Shown here: one piece after another, positions 6,861 through 15,161 of the stretch
Layout of the letters: each line of letters opens with the position of its first letter
How positions within the stretch are numbered: the first letter of the stretch is position 1
NCBI GenBank assembly: GCA_035691185.1
Contig: DASSJN010000161.1
Coordinates: 1-28,975, forward strand
Direction of reading: 5' to 3'
From: RPQJ01 sp035691185
Lineage (GTDB): Bacteria > Pseudomonadota > Gammaproteobacteria > Steroidobacterales > Steroidobacteraceae
Length of the DNA stretch: 28,975 nt
Notes under the pieces: generated by a model
The model's input: only the letters and a program-made list of their open reading frames with translations
What the model was told of the DNA's origin: nothing
Databases searched by the model: none
Program-made: the position numbers and the translations under genes

Positions 6861-9800
6861 ATGACCTCCTCCAGCCCCGGGTGGCGCTTCGCGATCGACC
6901 GCGGCGGCACCTTCACCGACGTCGTCGGCATTGCAGCCGACGGGACGCTGCACACCGCCAAGGTGCTGTCGCGCGACCCGCTGCATCCCGGCGATCCCGC
7001 GCTGCGTGGCATTCGCGAACTGCTCGCCGACCACGGGGCGGCTCACGGCCATGACGTCGCCGCGGTGCGGCTCGGCACGACGGTCGCCACGAACGCGCTG
7101 CTGGAGCGCAACGGCGCGCCGACGCTGCTCGTGACGTCCAGCGGCTTCGGCGATGCGCTCGTGATCGGCTATCAGGAACGCCCCGACATCTTTGCGCGCG
7201 CCATCCGTCGCCCTCCCCCACTGTATCGCCGCGTGTGCGAGGTCGGCGAACGCATCGACTCCGCGGGATGCGTGCTAACGCCCCTCGACGAGCAGGCGTT
7301 GCGAGACGCGCTGGCCGCAGCCCGGGACGACGGCATCGAGTCGGTGGCGATCGCCTTCGTGCACGGCTTCCGGCATCCGGCGCACGAGCGTCGCGCGGCG
7401 GAGATCGCGCGCGAAGCGGGCTTCGCCGAGGTGATCGCTTCGCATGAGGCCGCGCCGTTGCTCGGCTTCGTCGCCCGCGGCGACACGACCGTTGCCGACG
7501 CCTACCTGTCGCCCGTACTGCTGCGCTACACGCGCGACTTCCGCTCGAGCCTCGAGCGCGAACTTCGCTGTGCCGAGGTCTCGTTCATGCAGAGCAACGG
7601 CGGGCTCGTCGATGCGGACGGTTTCCGCGGCGTCAACGGCGTACTTTCGGGCCCGGCCGGCGGCGTCGTCGGCATGATCGCGGCCGGCAACGCCGACGGG
7701 CCGCGCAGGCTGATCGGCTTCGACATGGGCGGGACGTCCACCGACGTCAGCCTCTCGACCGGCGCGATCCCGCGACGCTTCACAACGGAAATCGACGGCG
7801 TGCGACTGCAGACGCCGCTCGTCGACATGCAGACGATCGCGGCCGGCGGAGGCTCGATCCTGCGCGTCGCCGACGGTCGGCTGCAGGTCGGGCCCACCTC
7901 GGCCGGCGCCGACCCGGGGCCGGCCTGTTACCGCCGCAACGGCCCTGCGACCATCACCGACTGCAACGTCGCGCTCGGCCGCATCCCGCCCGGGCGATTT
8001 CCGCGCGTGTTCGGCGCCTCGGGCACCGAGTCGCTCGACGTAGGGGCCGCGCAGGCGCGGTTGCGCGAACTCCGCGCGGGTACAGCGACTCCGGCTGGAC
8101 TCGCGTACTCGGTGGAGACGCTCGCCGAGGCGTTTCTCGACGTGGCGGTCGCGCGCATGGCCAACGCCATCCGTGAAGTCGCCTTGCACCACGGACAGGA
8201 TCCGGCCCAGTTCTCCCTGCTCTGCTTCGGCGGCGCGGCGGGCCAGCACGCGTGCGCCGTCGCCGACCTGCTGGGGGCCCGCGAAGTGCTGCTGCCTCCG
8301 CTCGCCGGCGTGCTGTCGGCGTTCGGCATCGCTCTCACGAGCCGGCGCGCGATCCGGCGCCGCACCTTCGAGCAGCGGCTCGACGGTCCGAATCATGCGG
8401 AGGCGCAACGCGGGCTCGACGACCTCGCGTCGGAGGCGCGCAACGACCTGCTGCGCCAGGGTGTGAGTGCTGCGGCGATCGAGACACGCCTGGCCGCGCA
8501 GGTGCGGCTCGTGGGCTCCGACACTCCGATCGAACTCGACTGGCAGGAGCCGGTCGCACTGCGACGAGCGTTCTTCGACCAGCATCGGCAGCTGTACGGG
8601 TTCGCTGACGAGCACGCGCGGCTCGTCGTCGCGACGCTGATGGTCGAGGTCGTAGAGCGCGTCGACCCCCGGCGATCCTCGAGCGTCAGCCGTCCGGCCA
8701 CACCAGACCGCGCGACGACGGCGCCGACACACGCATCGGTCTGGTTCGACGGCGCCCGGCACGACGTGCCGATGCGCGACCGCGCCGGGTTGACCGCCGG
8801 TATGCAGGTGACGGGACCGCTGCTGTTGTGCGAGGACGGCGCGACGAGCTGGATCGCGCCCGGATGGGCTGGCGAGGTTGCGGCGAGCGGGCTGCTCGTG
8901 CTGCGCCGGCGGACCGAAGCGCCGCGCATCGAGGCAATGGCCGGCACGCAGCCGGAAAGGCCCGACCCGATGCGCCTCGAGGTCTTCAACGCGCTGTTCA
9001 TGCACGTCGCCGAACAGATGGGCGCGGTGCTGCAACGGACTGCCAGCTCGGTCAACATCAAGGAGCGGCTCGATTTCTCGTGCGCGCTGTTCGACGCCGA
9101 CGCGAACCTCGTCGCCAACGCGCCGCACATGCCCGTGCACCTGGGCTCCATGGGTGCGAGCGTCGCCGCGGTGCTCGACACGTTCGCGCAAGACCTGCGG
9201 CCCGGCGACGCGTACCTCGTCAATTCACCGTATGCGGGCGGCACGCACCTGCCGGACATCACGGTCGTCTCGCCCGTGTTCGACCGCCAGGGGCGGGCCC
9301 TCGAGTTCCTCACCGCTTCGCGCGCGCACCATGCCGACGTCGGCGGCATCACGCCGGGCTCGATGCCGCCGCACAGCCGGACGATCGAGGAGGAAGGCGC
9401 GCTGATCGCACCGCAGCGGATCCTGCGCGACGGCGCGCTCGACGAGGAGTTGCTGCGTCACCTGCTCTGCGACGGCCCGCAGCCTGCCCGCAATTTTCCG
9501 CAGAACATCGCGGACCTGCGCGCCCAACTCGCCGCCAACGCGCGCGGTGCACGCGAACTCGAGCGCGCCGCGTCGGCGCACGGGCGCGAGCGCGTGCTCG
9601 AGTACATGCGTCACGTGCAGGACAACGCGGAGGCGTGCATGCGACGCGCGATCCGTCGGTTGCACGACGGGCGCTTCCGCTACGAGCTCGACAACGGCCA
9701 GGCCATCGTCGTGCGGGTGTCCGTAGACGCCGCGCACGGCGCCGCGACGGTAGACTTCACGGGCACGTCGGCGCAGCGGGCCAACAACTTCAACGCGCCG

Positions 9801-10499
9801 CGCGCCGTGACGGTTGCCGCCGTGCTCTACGTCTTCCGCACCCTGATCGACGAGCCGATCCCGCTCAACGCCGGCTGCCTGCGGCCGATCACGATCGAAG
9901 TGCCACGCGGCTCGATGCTCGACCCCGTGTTTCCCGCCGCGGTCGTCGCCGGCAACGTCGAGACGTCGCAGTGCATCGTCGATGCGCTCTACGGCGCCCT
10001 GGGCCTGCAGGCCGCGTCGCAGGGCACGATGAACAACTTCACGTTCGGCAACGAGCGCTACCAGTACTACGAGACCATCGCCGGCGGCGCCGGCGCGGGC
10101 CCCGACTTCGACGGTGCGAGCGGCGTGCAGACGCACATGACCAACTCGCGGCTCACCGATCCGGAGGTGCTCGAGACGCGCTTTCCCGTCCTGCTGCGCG
10201 AGTTCTCGATCCGGCGCGGCTCCGGCGGCGCCGGCCGGCACCGGGGCGGCGACGGTCTCGTGCGACGCGTGGAGTTTCGCGAGGCGATGACGGCGGCAGT
10301 GCTGTCGAATCACCGCCGCATCGCGCCGTTCGGGCTCGCCGGCGGGGCAGCCGGCGCGACCGGGCGCAATTCCATCCGGCGCAGGGGCGCCGCGGCCTCA
10401 GAAACGCTGGCCGCGACGTTCGGGCTCGCCGTGGAGCCCGGCGATGAGGTTCAGTTCGAGACGCCGGGCGGCGGCGGCTTCGGGAAGGAGCACGCCTGA
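6861..10499 (+). CDS. oplAH: 5-oxoprolinase (HyuA-HyuB fusion)
   Basis: ATP-dependent 5-oxoprolinase-type enzyme, 1212 residues, with the eukaryotic-like fused layout. The HyuA half covers about 1-690: RFAIDRGGTFTD nucleotide-binding start at 9-20, GFDMGGTSTDVS at about 287-298, and LLCFGGAAGQHAC at about 453-465. The HyuB half runs from about 700 to the end (RLEVFNALFMHVAEQMG, then NNFNAPRAVT and a glycine-rich GSGGAGRHRGGDG loop). The likely reaction is 5-oxo-L-proline to glutamate with ATP hydrolysis, in glutathione turnover; a hydantoinase/acetophenone-carboxylase-like substrate cannot be excluded. The start is set by the conserved N-terminus, but there is no Shine-Dalgarno: the repeat element ends 8 nt upstream. 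The last 102 nt overlap the sheath gene on the other strand. Confidence 0.93.
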   Translation: MTSSSPGWRFAIDRGGTFTDVVGIAADGTLHTAKVLSRDPLHPGDPALRGIRELLADHGAAHGHDVAAVRLGTTVATNALLERNGAPTLLVTSSGFGDALVIGYQERPDIFARAIRRPPPLYRRVCEVGERIDSAGCVLTPLDEQALRDALAAARDDGIESVAIAFVHGFRHPAHERRAAEIAREAGFAEVIASHEAAPLLGFVARGDTTVADAYLSPVLLRYTRDFRSSLERELRCAEVSFMQSNGGLVDADGFRGVNGVLSGPAGGVVGMIAAGNADGPRRLIGFDMGGTSTDVSLSTGAIPRRFTTEIDGVRLQTPLVDMQTIAAGGGSILRVADGRLQVGPTSAGADPGPACYRRNGPATITDCNVALGRIPPGRFPRVFGASGTESLDVGAAQARLRELRAGTATPAGLAYSVETLAEAFLDVAVARMANAIREVALHHGQDPAQFSLLCFGGAAGQHACAVADLLGAREVLLPPLAGVLSAFGIALTSRRAIRRRTFEQRLDGPNHAEAQRGLDDLASEARNDLLRQGVSAAAIETRLAAQVRLVGSDTPIELDWQEPVALRRAFFDQHRQLYGFADEHARLVVATLMVEVVERVDPRRSSSVSRPATPDRATTAPTHASVWFDGARHDVPMRDRAGLTAGMQVTGPLLLCEDGATSWIAPGWAGEVAASGLLVLRRRTEAPRIEAMAGTQPERPDPMRLEVFNALFMHVAEQMGAVLQRTASSVNIKERLDFSCALFDADANLVANAPHMPVHLGSMGASVAAVLDTFAQDLRPGDAYLVNSPYAGGTHLPDITVVSPVFDRQGRALEFLTASRAHHADVGGITPGSMPPHSRTIEEEGALIAPQRILRDGALDEELLRHLLCDGPQPARNFPQNIADLRAQLAANARGARELERAASAHGRERVLEYMRHVQDNAEACMRRAIRRLHDGRFRYELDNGQAIVVRVSVDAAHGAATVDFTGTSAQRANNFNAPRAVTVAAVLYVFRTLIDEPIPLNAGCLRPITIEVPRGSMLDPVFPAAVVAGNVETSQCIVDALYGALGLQAASQGTMNNFTFGNERYQYYETIAGGAGAGPDFDGASGVQTHMTNSRLTDPEVLETRFPVLLREFSIRRGSGGAGRHRGGDGLVRRVEFREAMTAAVLSNHRRIAPFGLAGGAAGATGRNSIRRRGAAASETLAATFGLAVEPGDEVQFETPGGGGFGKEHA

Positions 10500-12194
10500 C
10501 GGCACGGCCGGGCGCTGGTCCGGCATCGGCGCGAACAGTTCCTGCGCGAGCGTGCGCCGCGGCGCCGTGTCCTCGAGCGCGGGCTCCGGTGCGGGTCGCG
10601 GCTGTACGTCGTGCACCGTCATGCGCGCGCCGACCGGCATCGAATGCGGTCTCACCGACCGGATCGTCGTGCCGTCGAGGCGGTGCGAGATCAGGAACGA
10701 ACGCCACTCGCCGGGACGCCACGCGGGCAACGACACGAGGCAGTGCACGACGCCGGCTTCGAGGTCGTCGTCGCCGTTGATGCGCTCGTCGCAGACGACC
10801 TCGCACGTCTGCAGGTCGGCGCCGCGACCGAAAGCGCCGGTGCCCGCGAGGCCGAGCAGGAACGTGCGCACCTGTCGCGCGAGCCGTGGCCACGTGTGGC
10901 GATCCCGCGCCTCGAAGCGCGCCCAGCGTGTTCCCTGCTCGACGCTGTTCAGCACCAGCAGCTGCCGCCGGCGCCAGCTGAGCAGGCTGCTGTCCGGACC
11001 GACGCCCGTGCCACGCGCGAGCGTCTTGAGCGGCGCGTGGCCCGTGCCGCCCGGGCGCATCGCGTGCAGCGGGTTGATGCCGTGCGCGCTCAGTTTCTGG
11101 CAGTCGGGGGCGCTCAGCACGTGCAGCGGACGCGTGCCGGGGCGCAGCAGGATCTGTTCGTCCGGACCGCTCTCCCACGGCGAGCAGTGGGCGTCCATGC
11201 GCGCGAGCGCGCCGGCGACTGCGCCGCCGTTGGCGAACGTCTCGTGGCGCCCTCGCATCTTGTCGAAGGCCTGCACGCGCGGAAAGCACATCAGCGCGTT
11301 GTCGCTCTGGAACGCGAGGTCGCGCAGGCCCTGCACCGCGTCGTCGCAGGTTTCCCAGATCGCGGGCGGATCGACGATCAGCAGTGCGCGGCGTTCGCGA
11401 CAGAACTGCGCGGCGACGAGCAGCACGCTCGGCCCGAGGTCGCGGTCGCGCACGGGGGGCGGGATGCAGACGAAATGCACGTCCTCGACCGAGCGCAGCG
11501 CGAAGAGCCCTGAGCCACGCTCCGCCGAGCCGATCAGGTCGTAGTCGGTGAGGGGTGCGCCATCGTCGCCGTCGGGGTTCGAGTCGACGTAGCCGATCGG
11601 GTGCCGTGCGCCGGGGCGGAACGTGCGATCCGGCCGCACGGCCGGCACTTCGCCGTGCACCCGCACGAGCTGCGATTCCTGCAGCGCGCCCGCGACGTAG
11701 CGCGTCGTGCCCGGCACCGTCGAGAGCCGGCGGAAAATCTCCTGGTCCTCGATGTGCTCCGAGCCGAGCGTACGCACGCGCTGCACGACCAGGTTGAAAC
11801 GATCCTCCTCGGTCGGCGCGATATTGTCGTAATCGACCGATGCTCGCAGCACCTCGCGCGAGCCCGGGCTCCGCGCCTCGAGCGTCAGCGTCGCGTCGCC
11901 GCACGGCAGGCTGATCGTCGCGGGCGTCGCGCCGTTCACGACGCGCACCACGACGGCGTCGCGACCGCCGTTGTCGAAGAACTGTTCGACGGCGTACGCG
12001 AGCATGCTCGGCTGCCAGAGACCGCCGAAGACCTGCTGGAACTCGGCGAAACTGCGCACGCGCACCGGATGGTTGACGGGCCCGCGGAGCGCGCGACCGA
12101 CGAATCCGGTGGTGGCCGTCGGCAAGCGAACGATGGGCTGATCCGGGCCAGCGGCCTCGCTCACCGTGATGCCACCGAGGGCGATGTCGTGCAA
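10398..12194 (-). CDS. orphan phage-tail-sheath family protein
   Basis: About 598 residues of the contractile tail sheath family (phage, R-pyocin and extracellular injection systems). The N-terminus has the sheath pattern IALGGITVSE followed by TTGFVGRALRGP and the VRSFAEFQQVFGG segment. The central subtilisin-like sheath domain is plausible (LLIVDPPAIWET). The C-terminal domain is clear: INPLHAMRPGG, LLSWRRRQLLVLNSVEQGT, WPRLARQVRTFLLGLAGTGA and CDERIN. About 95 further residues, Pro-rich, form an unusual tail. No ATG or GTG lies in front of the conserved start; TTG at 12194 or a CTG 12 nt upstream are the options after an in-frame TAG, and no good ribosome site is seen. No tube, baseplate, ATPase or spike gene is nearby. 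The 3' end overlaps the oxoprolinase gene. Confidence 0.85.
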   Translation of the reverse strand: MHDIALGGITVSEAAGPDQPIVRLPTATTGFVGRALRGPVNHPVRVRSFAEFQQVFGGLWQPSMLAYAVEQFFDNGGRDAVVVRVVNGATPATISLPCGDATLTLEARSPGSREVLRASVDYDNIAPTEEDRFNLVVQRVRTLGSEHIEDQEIFRRLSTVPGTTRYVAGALQESQLVRVHGEVPAVRPDRTFRPGARHPIGYVDSNPDGDDGAPLTDYDLIGSAERGSGLFALRSVEDVHFVCIPPPVRDRDLGPSVLLVAAQFCRERRALLIVDPPAIWETCDDAVQGLRDLAFQSDNALMCFPRVQAFDKMRGRHETFANGGAVAGALARMDAHCSPWESGPDEQILLRPGTRPLHVLSAPDCQKLSAHGINPLHAMRPGGTGHAPLKTLARGTGVGPDSSLLSWRRRQLLVLNSVEQGTRWARFEARDRHTWPRLARQVRTFLLGLAGTGAFGRGADLQTCEVVCDERINGDDDLEAGVVHCLVSLPAWRPGEWRSFLISHRLDGTTIRSVRPHSMPVGARMTVHDVQPRPAPEPALEDTAPRRTLAQELFAPMPDQRPAVPSGVLLPEAAAARRLELNLIAGLHGEPERRGQRF

Positions 12195-12284
12195 CGCTGC
12201 GTCCAGCTTGAAGAATTTTCGCTAAGTTAGCACAAGTCCTGGGGGTGTGCGGCGCAGCCGACCCCAAGCAGCAGCGCCGCCGCC
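12195..12284. other. leader of the sheath gene with a palindrome and a hairpin
   Basis: This gap holds an 11-bp perfect palindrome, GCTAAGTTAGC (12221-12231), in an AT-richer patch, about 27 nt before the sheath start; it could be an operator or part of a promoter (TGCTAACTT on the minus strand resembles an extended -10). A GC hairpin (GGGGT 12242-12246 with ACCCC 12261-12265, inner CGGC/GCCG) may end the Rieske-gene transcript but has no T tract. Its centre, GGCGCAGCCG, matches the core of the heptad palindromes. Confidence 0.3.
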
Positions 12285-13436
12285 TCAGCCCGCCGTGGTG
12301 ACTGGTGGCTGGCGTGGCCGCCGCGTGCGCGTCCGGGCTCGGGGAGGCGCAGGGCTCGCGCGCTCCAGGACGACCCGGCAGCGTTCGACGAACCAGCGCA
12401 GCCCCGGCTGCGCTGCATCGATCGGCATCGTGGTGGCGGCGTCCACGTTGGCGAGCCCCTGCTGCACGCGTTCGAGCAGCCGTGCGTCGTCCAGCAAGGC
12501 GCGTCGAACGACACGTTCATGCAGATAACGCAGCAGCCGCGCCGTTCGCGACGAGTCCTGTCTGCCGTAGCGCAGCACTCGCAACCGGCTGGTTCCAGTT
12601 CGCACGGGCAGCGCCTGCAGGACCGTGAGTGTGTCCGCCGTCGTACCGAGGAGCAGGTTCGGCCAGAGATAGAGCCAGGTCGCGCGCGGAGGCGCGGCAT
12701 CGGGGCTGCTCAATCGGAGGAACATGCGCGCGGACCACGAGGCTCGCGCCGCATCGACCGGAACGCCGGCGGCGCGCATGGCCTCCGCACCCGCGACCGT
12801 GAACCGGCCCGGCTCGAACAGGCGCGACTTCGGCGTAGGCCGCGTCACGCCGAGATGCGCGGTGTCGAGCGCATGCTCGCAGGCGAGCTTCCAGTCGGCC
12901 TCGACGGCCAGGGTGCGCGGCTCGGCCAGTCGCCGCATCGTCGGGACGTCGGGCCAGTCCGTCGCCGCCTCGTCCAGCGCCGCCTCGAGCGCGCGCTCGG
13001 GCGCGCCGAACGCGACGAAGACGAGTCCGCGCCACTGCGCGACCGGCAACGACGTCAGCGCGACTGCGCCGGGCTCGGATTCCTCGAATCGCTGGTCCGC
13101 CGGGATCGATTCGAGGCGCCCCTGCTCGTCATAGGTCCAGCCGTGGTACGGGCAGCGCACGCGACCGTCGACGCAGAAGGCGAGGCCCGTGCCGGGGTCG
13201 CCGTCCACGAGCCGCGAGCCGCGATGACTGCAGGCGTTGCGGAAGGCATGCAACCCGAGCGCGCGCGTGCGCAGCACGAAGGCCGAGCGCCCGCCGCAAT
13301 CGAACCGCGCCGCCGTGCCGGCCGCGGGCAGGTCGGCTGCGTGGCAGACGAACTGCCAGCTGCGGCCGAAGACTGCGGAGAACTCCAGCGGCCCCCGCGC
13401 GGGGTCGAGATACCAGCCTGCGGGCAGGCCGCGCAC
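12285..13436 (-). CDS. Rieske-type aromatic-ring-hydroxylating oxygenase, alpha subunit-like
   Basis: A 383-residue Rieske oxygenase-like protein. The [2Fe-2S] motif is complete: CSHRG (about 69-73) and CPYHGW (about 95-100). The catalytic domain shows DWKLACEHALDTAH, matching the NWK...E...H motif of the mononuclear iron site. The second His of the usual HX4HP ligand pair is Arg (HLGVTRP). An acidic residue before ERVQQGL near the C-terminus fits the Asp ligand position. Iron binding may therefore be altered. The substrate is unknown, and no reductase or ferredoxin gene is adjacent. Start GTG at 13436, only 3 nt after the transpeptidase stop, suggests it is the last gene of that operon. The C-terminus is Pro/Arg-rich. 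Confidence 0.85.
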   Translation of the reverse strand: MRGLPAGWYLDPARGPLEFSAVFGRSWQFVCHAADLPAAGTAARFDCGGRSAFVLRTRALGLHAFRNACSHRGSRLVDGDPGTGLAFCVDGRVRCPYHGWTYDEQGRLESIPADQRFEESEPGAVALTSLPVAQWRGLVFVAFGAPERALEAALDEAATDWPDVPTMRRLAEPRTLAVEADWKLACEHALDTAHLGVTRPTPKSRLFEPGRFTVAGAEAMRAAGVPVDAARASWSARMFLRLSSPDAAPPRATWLYLWPNLLLGTTADTLTVLQALPVRTGTSRLRVLRYGRQDSSRTARLLRYLHERVVRRALLDDARLLERVQQGLANVDAATTMPIDAAQPGLRWFVERCRVVLERASPAPPRARTRTRRPRQPPVTTAG

Positions 13437-13439
13437 CGC

Positions 13440-14609
13440 CTACTTGCCGTCGGCGGCGACGACCGGCGCGGGCGCCGGCCCGATCGGATTGCTCTTGATC
13501 GGCACCGGCCGATCCGTGCCGTCCCAGTGGGCATCCGCGGGAATGGCGTTCTGCACGAGGCGGGCCGATGCAACGTACGTGTCCAGACCGAACGACGGCT
13601 GCGAGACGGGTACTGCGATGCCCTGGGCGGCGTTCACGACCTGCTCGACCAGCGTCCAGTCGAGCTGGATGCCGGCCTGCTGCGCACGCTGCGCCATCTT
13701 GCCCTGCAGCTGCTTCGTGAACCGCTGCCCTTTCGCGGCCGCCTTGGCTTCGGGGTGCTCCTCGTGCGGCGGGAACGACTGCACGTACAGCCTGCCGTCC
13801 TGGATCCGGTGCAGCGTCGGCTGGTTCACGACCGTGACCTTCGTGCCGACCGGCAGCATCGGGAAGATCGTCGCGACGTCCTCGGGGTAGAGGCGGATGC
13901 AGCCGTGACTCGCGCGCATGCCGACGCCGGCCGGCTTGTTCGTGCCGTGCATCAGGTAGCTCGGCCAGCCGAGGTTCATCGCGAACGCGCCGAGCGGGTT
14001 GTCGGGGCCCGGCGGCACGCGCGGCGGCAGGATGTCGCCTTCGGCTGCATGCTCCTTGCGCACCGACGCGGGCGGGGTCCAGTACGGATCCTTGCGCTTG
14101 GAGACGATCTTGGTCGTGCCGGTCGGCGTCGCCCAGCCCACCATGCCGATGCCGATCGGCATCGTCATCACGACGCGCTGCTCGCCTTTCGCGGCCTTCG
14201 GAAAATAGAACAGCCGCAGCGCGGCGAGGTTGACGACGAGGCCCTCGTGCGGCGCGTCGGGCAGGATGAACTGCGTCGGCAGCAGGATCCTCGTGCCACC
14301 CTTCGGCAGCCAGGGATCGACGCCCGGGTTCGCGTTGACCACCTCGTCGTAGCCGAGGTTGAAGCGACGCGCGATGTCGGAGAGCGTGTCTTCGTCGTTC
14401 GCGATCGTCGCCTGCAGCGTGCCGATCACGGCGGTCGTCTTCGGGTCGTACGGGAACGTGTGCGTGGCGAGCGGTTCCGCGTAGCGCGGCTTCGGCGGCT
14501 CGGCCGGTGCTTCCTGCGCCTTGAAGACGCTGCAACCCGCCAGCGTCGCCAGCATCAGCAGCGCCGCGGCTCTGCCCGTGTATCGTCCCAGATCGCCGAG
14601 TCCTGTCAC
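13440..14609 (-). CDS. L,D-transpeptidase lipoprotein (YkuD domain, LysM)
   Basis: An envelope lipoprotein that should form L,D cross-links or attach proteins to peptidoglycan. With the GTG at 14609 (GGAG 6 nt upstream) it has 389 residues. The lipobox LAGC gives Cys26; a LysM-like segment with DTLSDIARRFNLGYDEVVNA lies near 75-95. The YkuD catalytic motif is HGTN (His221) and SHGCIR (234-239, Cys237). A Lys/Gln-rich C-terminal extension of about 130 residues follows and has no obvious domain. An upstream GTG at 14636 would add 9 residues but lacks a ribosome site. The gene sits between the TPM pair and the Rieske gene, with very short gaps on the 3' side. Confidence 0.92.
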   Translation of the reverse strand: MTGLGDLGRYTGRAAALLMLATLAGCSVFKAQEAPAEPPKPRYAEPLATHTFPYDPKTTAVIGTLQATIANDEDTLSDIARRFNLGYDEVVNANPGVDPWLPKGGTRILLPTQFILPDAPHEGLVVNLAALRLFYFPKAAKGEQRVVMTMPIGIGMVGWATPTGTTKIVSKRKDPYWTPPASVRKEHAAEGDILPPRVPPGPDNPLGAFAMNLGWPSYLMHGTNKPAGVGMRASHGCIRLYPEDVATIFPMLPVGTKVTVVNQPTLHRIQDGRLYVQSFPPHEEHPEAKAAAKGQRFTKQLQGKMAQRAQQAGIQLDWTLVEQVVNAAQGIAVPVSQPSFGLDTYVASARLVQNAIPADAHWDGTDRPVPIKSNPIGPAPAPVVAADGK

Positions 14610-14648
14610 GTCGCACTCCGTCGAAAGATCATTCACGACCCGCGGGCG

Positions 14649-15161
14649 TCAAAGCACGGCAGGCCGGTTTGGCAGCTCGTCCTCGTCGCGCCCGCCGGGC
14701 AGCGGCGGAAAGTGCCGCGCGAGCAGTTTGCCCGCCTCGCGCACGCCGTCGATCGCCGCGTCTTCGTACCGGCCCGCGCGCAGGCTCCCCTCCATGGCGA
14801 CGCAGACCGCGGACCACTCCGCAGCGCTCACTTTACCGTTGAACCCGCGATCGGCAACGATTTCCACGTCACGGTCGGCAAGCAGCAGATAGATCAGGAT
14901 GCCATTGTTCGCTTCGGTGTCCCAGACGCCGAGCGCCGAAAAGACCTCCAGCGCACGCTGACGCGGCGGTTTCCCGGCCCAGATTTCCGCCGGTTCGAGC
15001 GCGGCCTCGATCGCAAACCGGATCTCGCCGGAGTGCTCACGCTCGGATTCCGCGATCGCGTGCCCGATCGCCTCGAGCGCTTGGACCGGAAACGCACGTT
15101 CGAGTTTACGACGCGTGGCAACGAGGTGACGGAGCAGGCGCTTCCAGTCCATTGCGTTCAC
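14649..15161 (-). CDS. TPM domain protein, soluble (YgcG-family partner)
   Basis: A protein of 170 residues with a TPM-fold domain (TLP18.3/Psb32/MOLO-1 family). Recognisable parts are IAESEREHSGEIRFAIE (about 36-52), RALEVFSALGVWDT, NNGILIYLLLADRDVEIVADRGFNG and a C-terminal GRYEDAAIDGVREAGKLLA helix. Unlike the upstream TPM protein it has no signal peptide or membrane segment, so it is probably cytoplasmic or peripherally bound. The GTG start at 15161 overlaps the upstream TGA (GTGA); an ATG at 15152 is the alternative. The lemA-TPM-TPM order recurs in proteobacteria; the function is not established. Confidence 0.85.
   Translation of the reverse strand: MNAMDWKRLLRHLVATRRKLERAFPVQALEAIGHAIAESEREHSGEIRFAIEAALEPAEIWAGKPPRQRALEVFSALGVWDTEANNGILIYLLLADRDVEIVADRGFNGKVSAAEWSAVCVAMEGSLRAGRYEDAAIDGVREAGKLLARHFPPLPGGRDEDELPNRPAVL

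Noticed and set aside
7275..9191. 638-codon minus-strand ORF antisense to the oxoprolinase gene
   Set aside because: Shadow of the conserved HyuA/HyuB frame; composition is typical of antisense translation at high GC.
10398..12194. Sheath gene as part of a prophage
   Set aside because: No integrase, attachment site, other phage genes or base-composition shift around it.
12242..12265. Hairpin after the Rieske gene as an intrinsic terminator
   Set aside because: The stem is interrupted by a 3-nt bulge and no T tract follows; kept only as a note in the intergenic entry.
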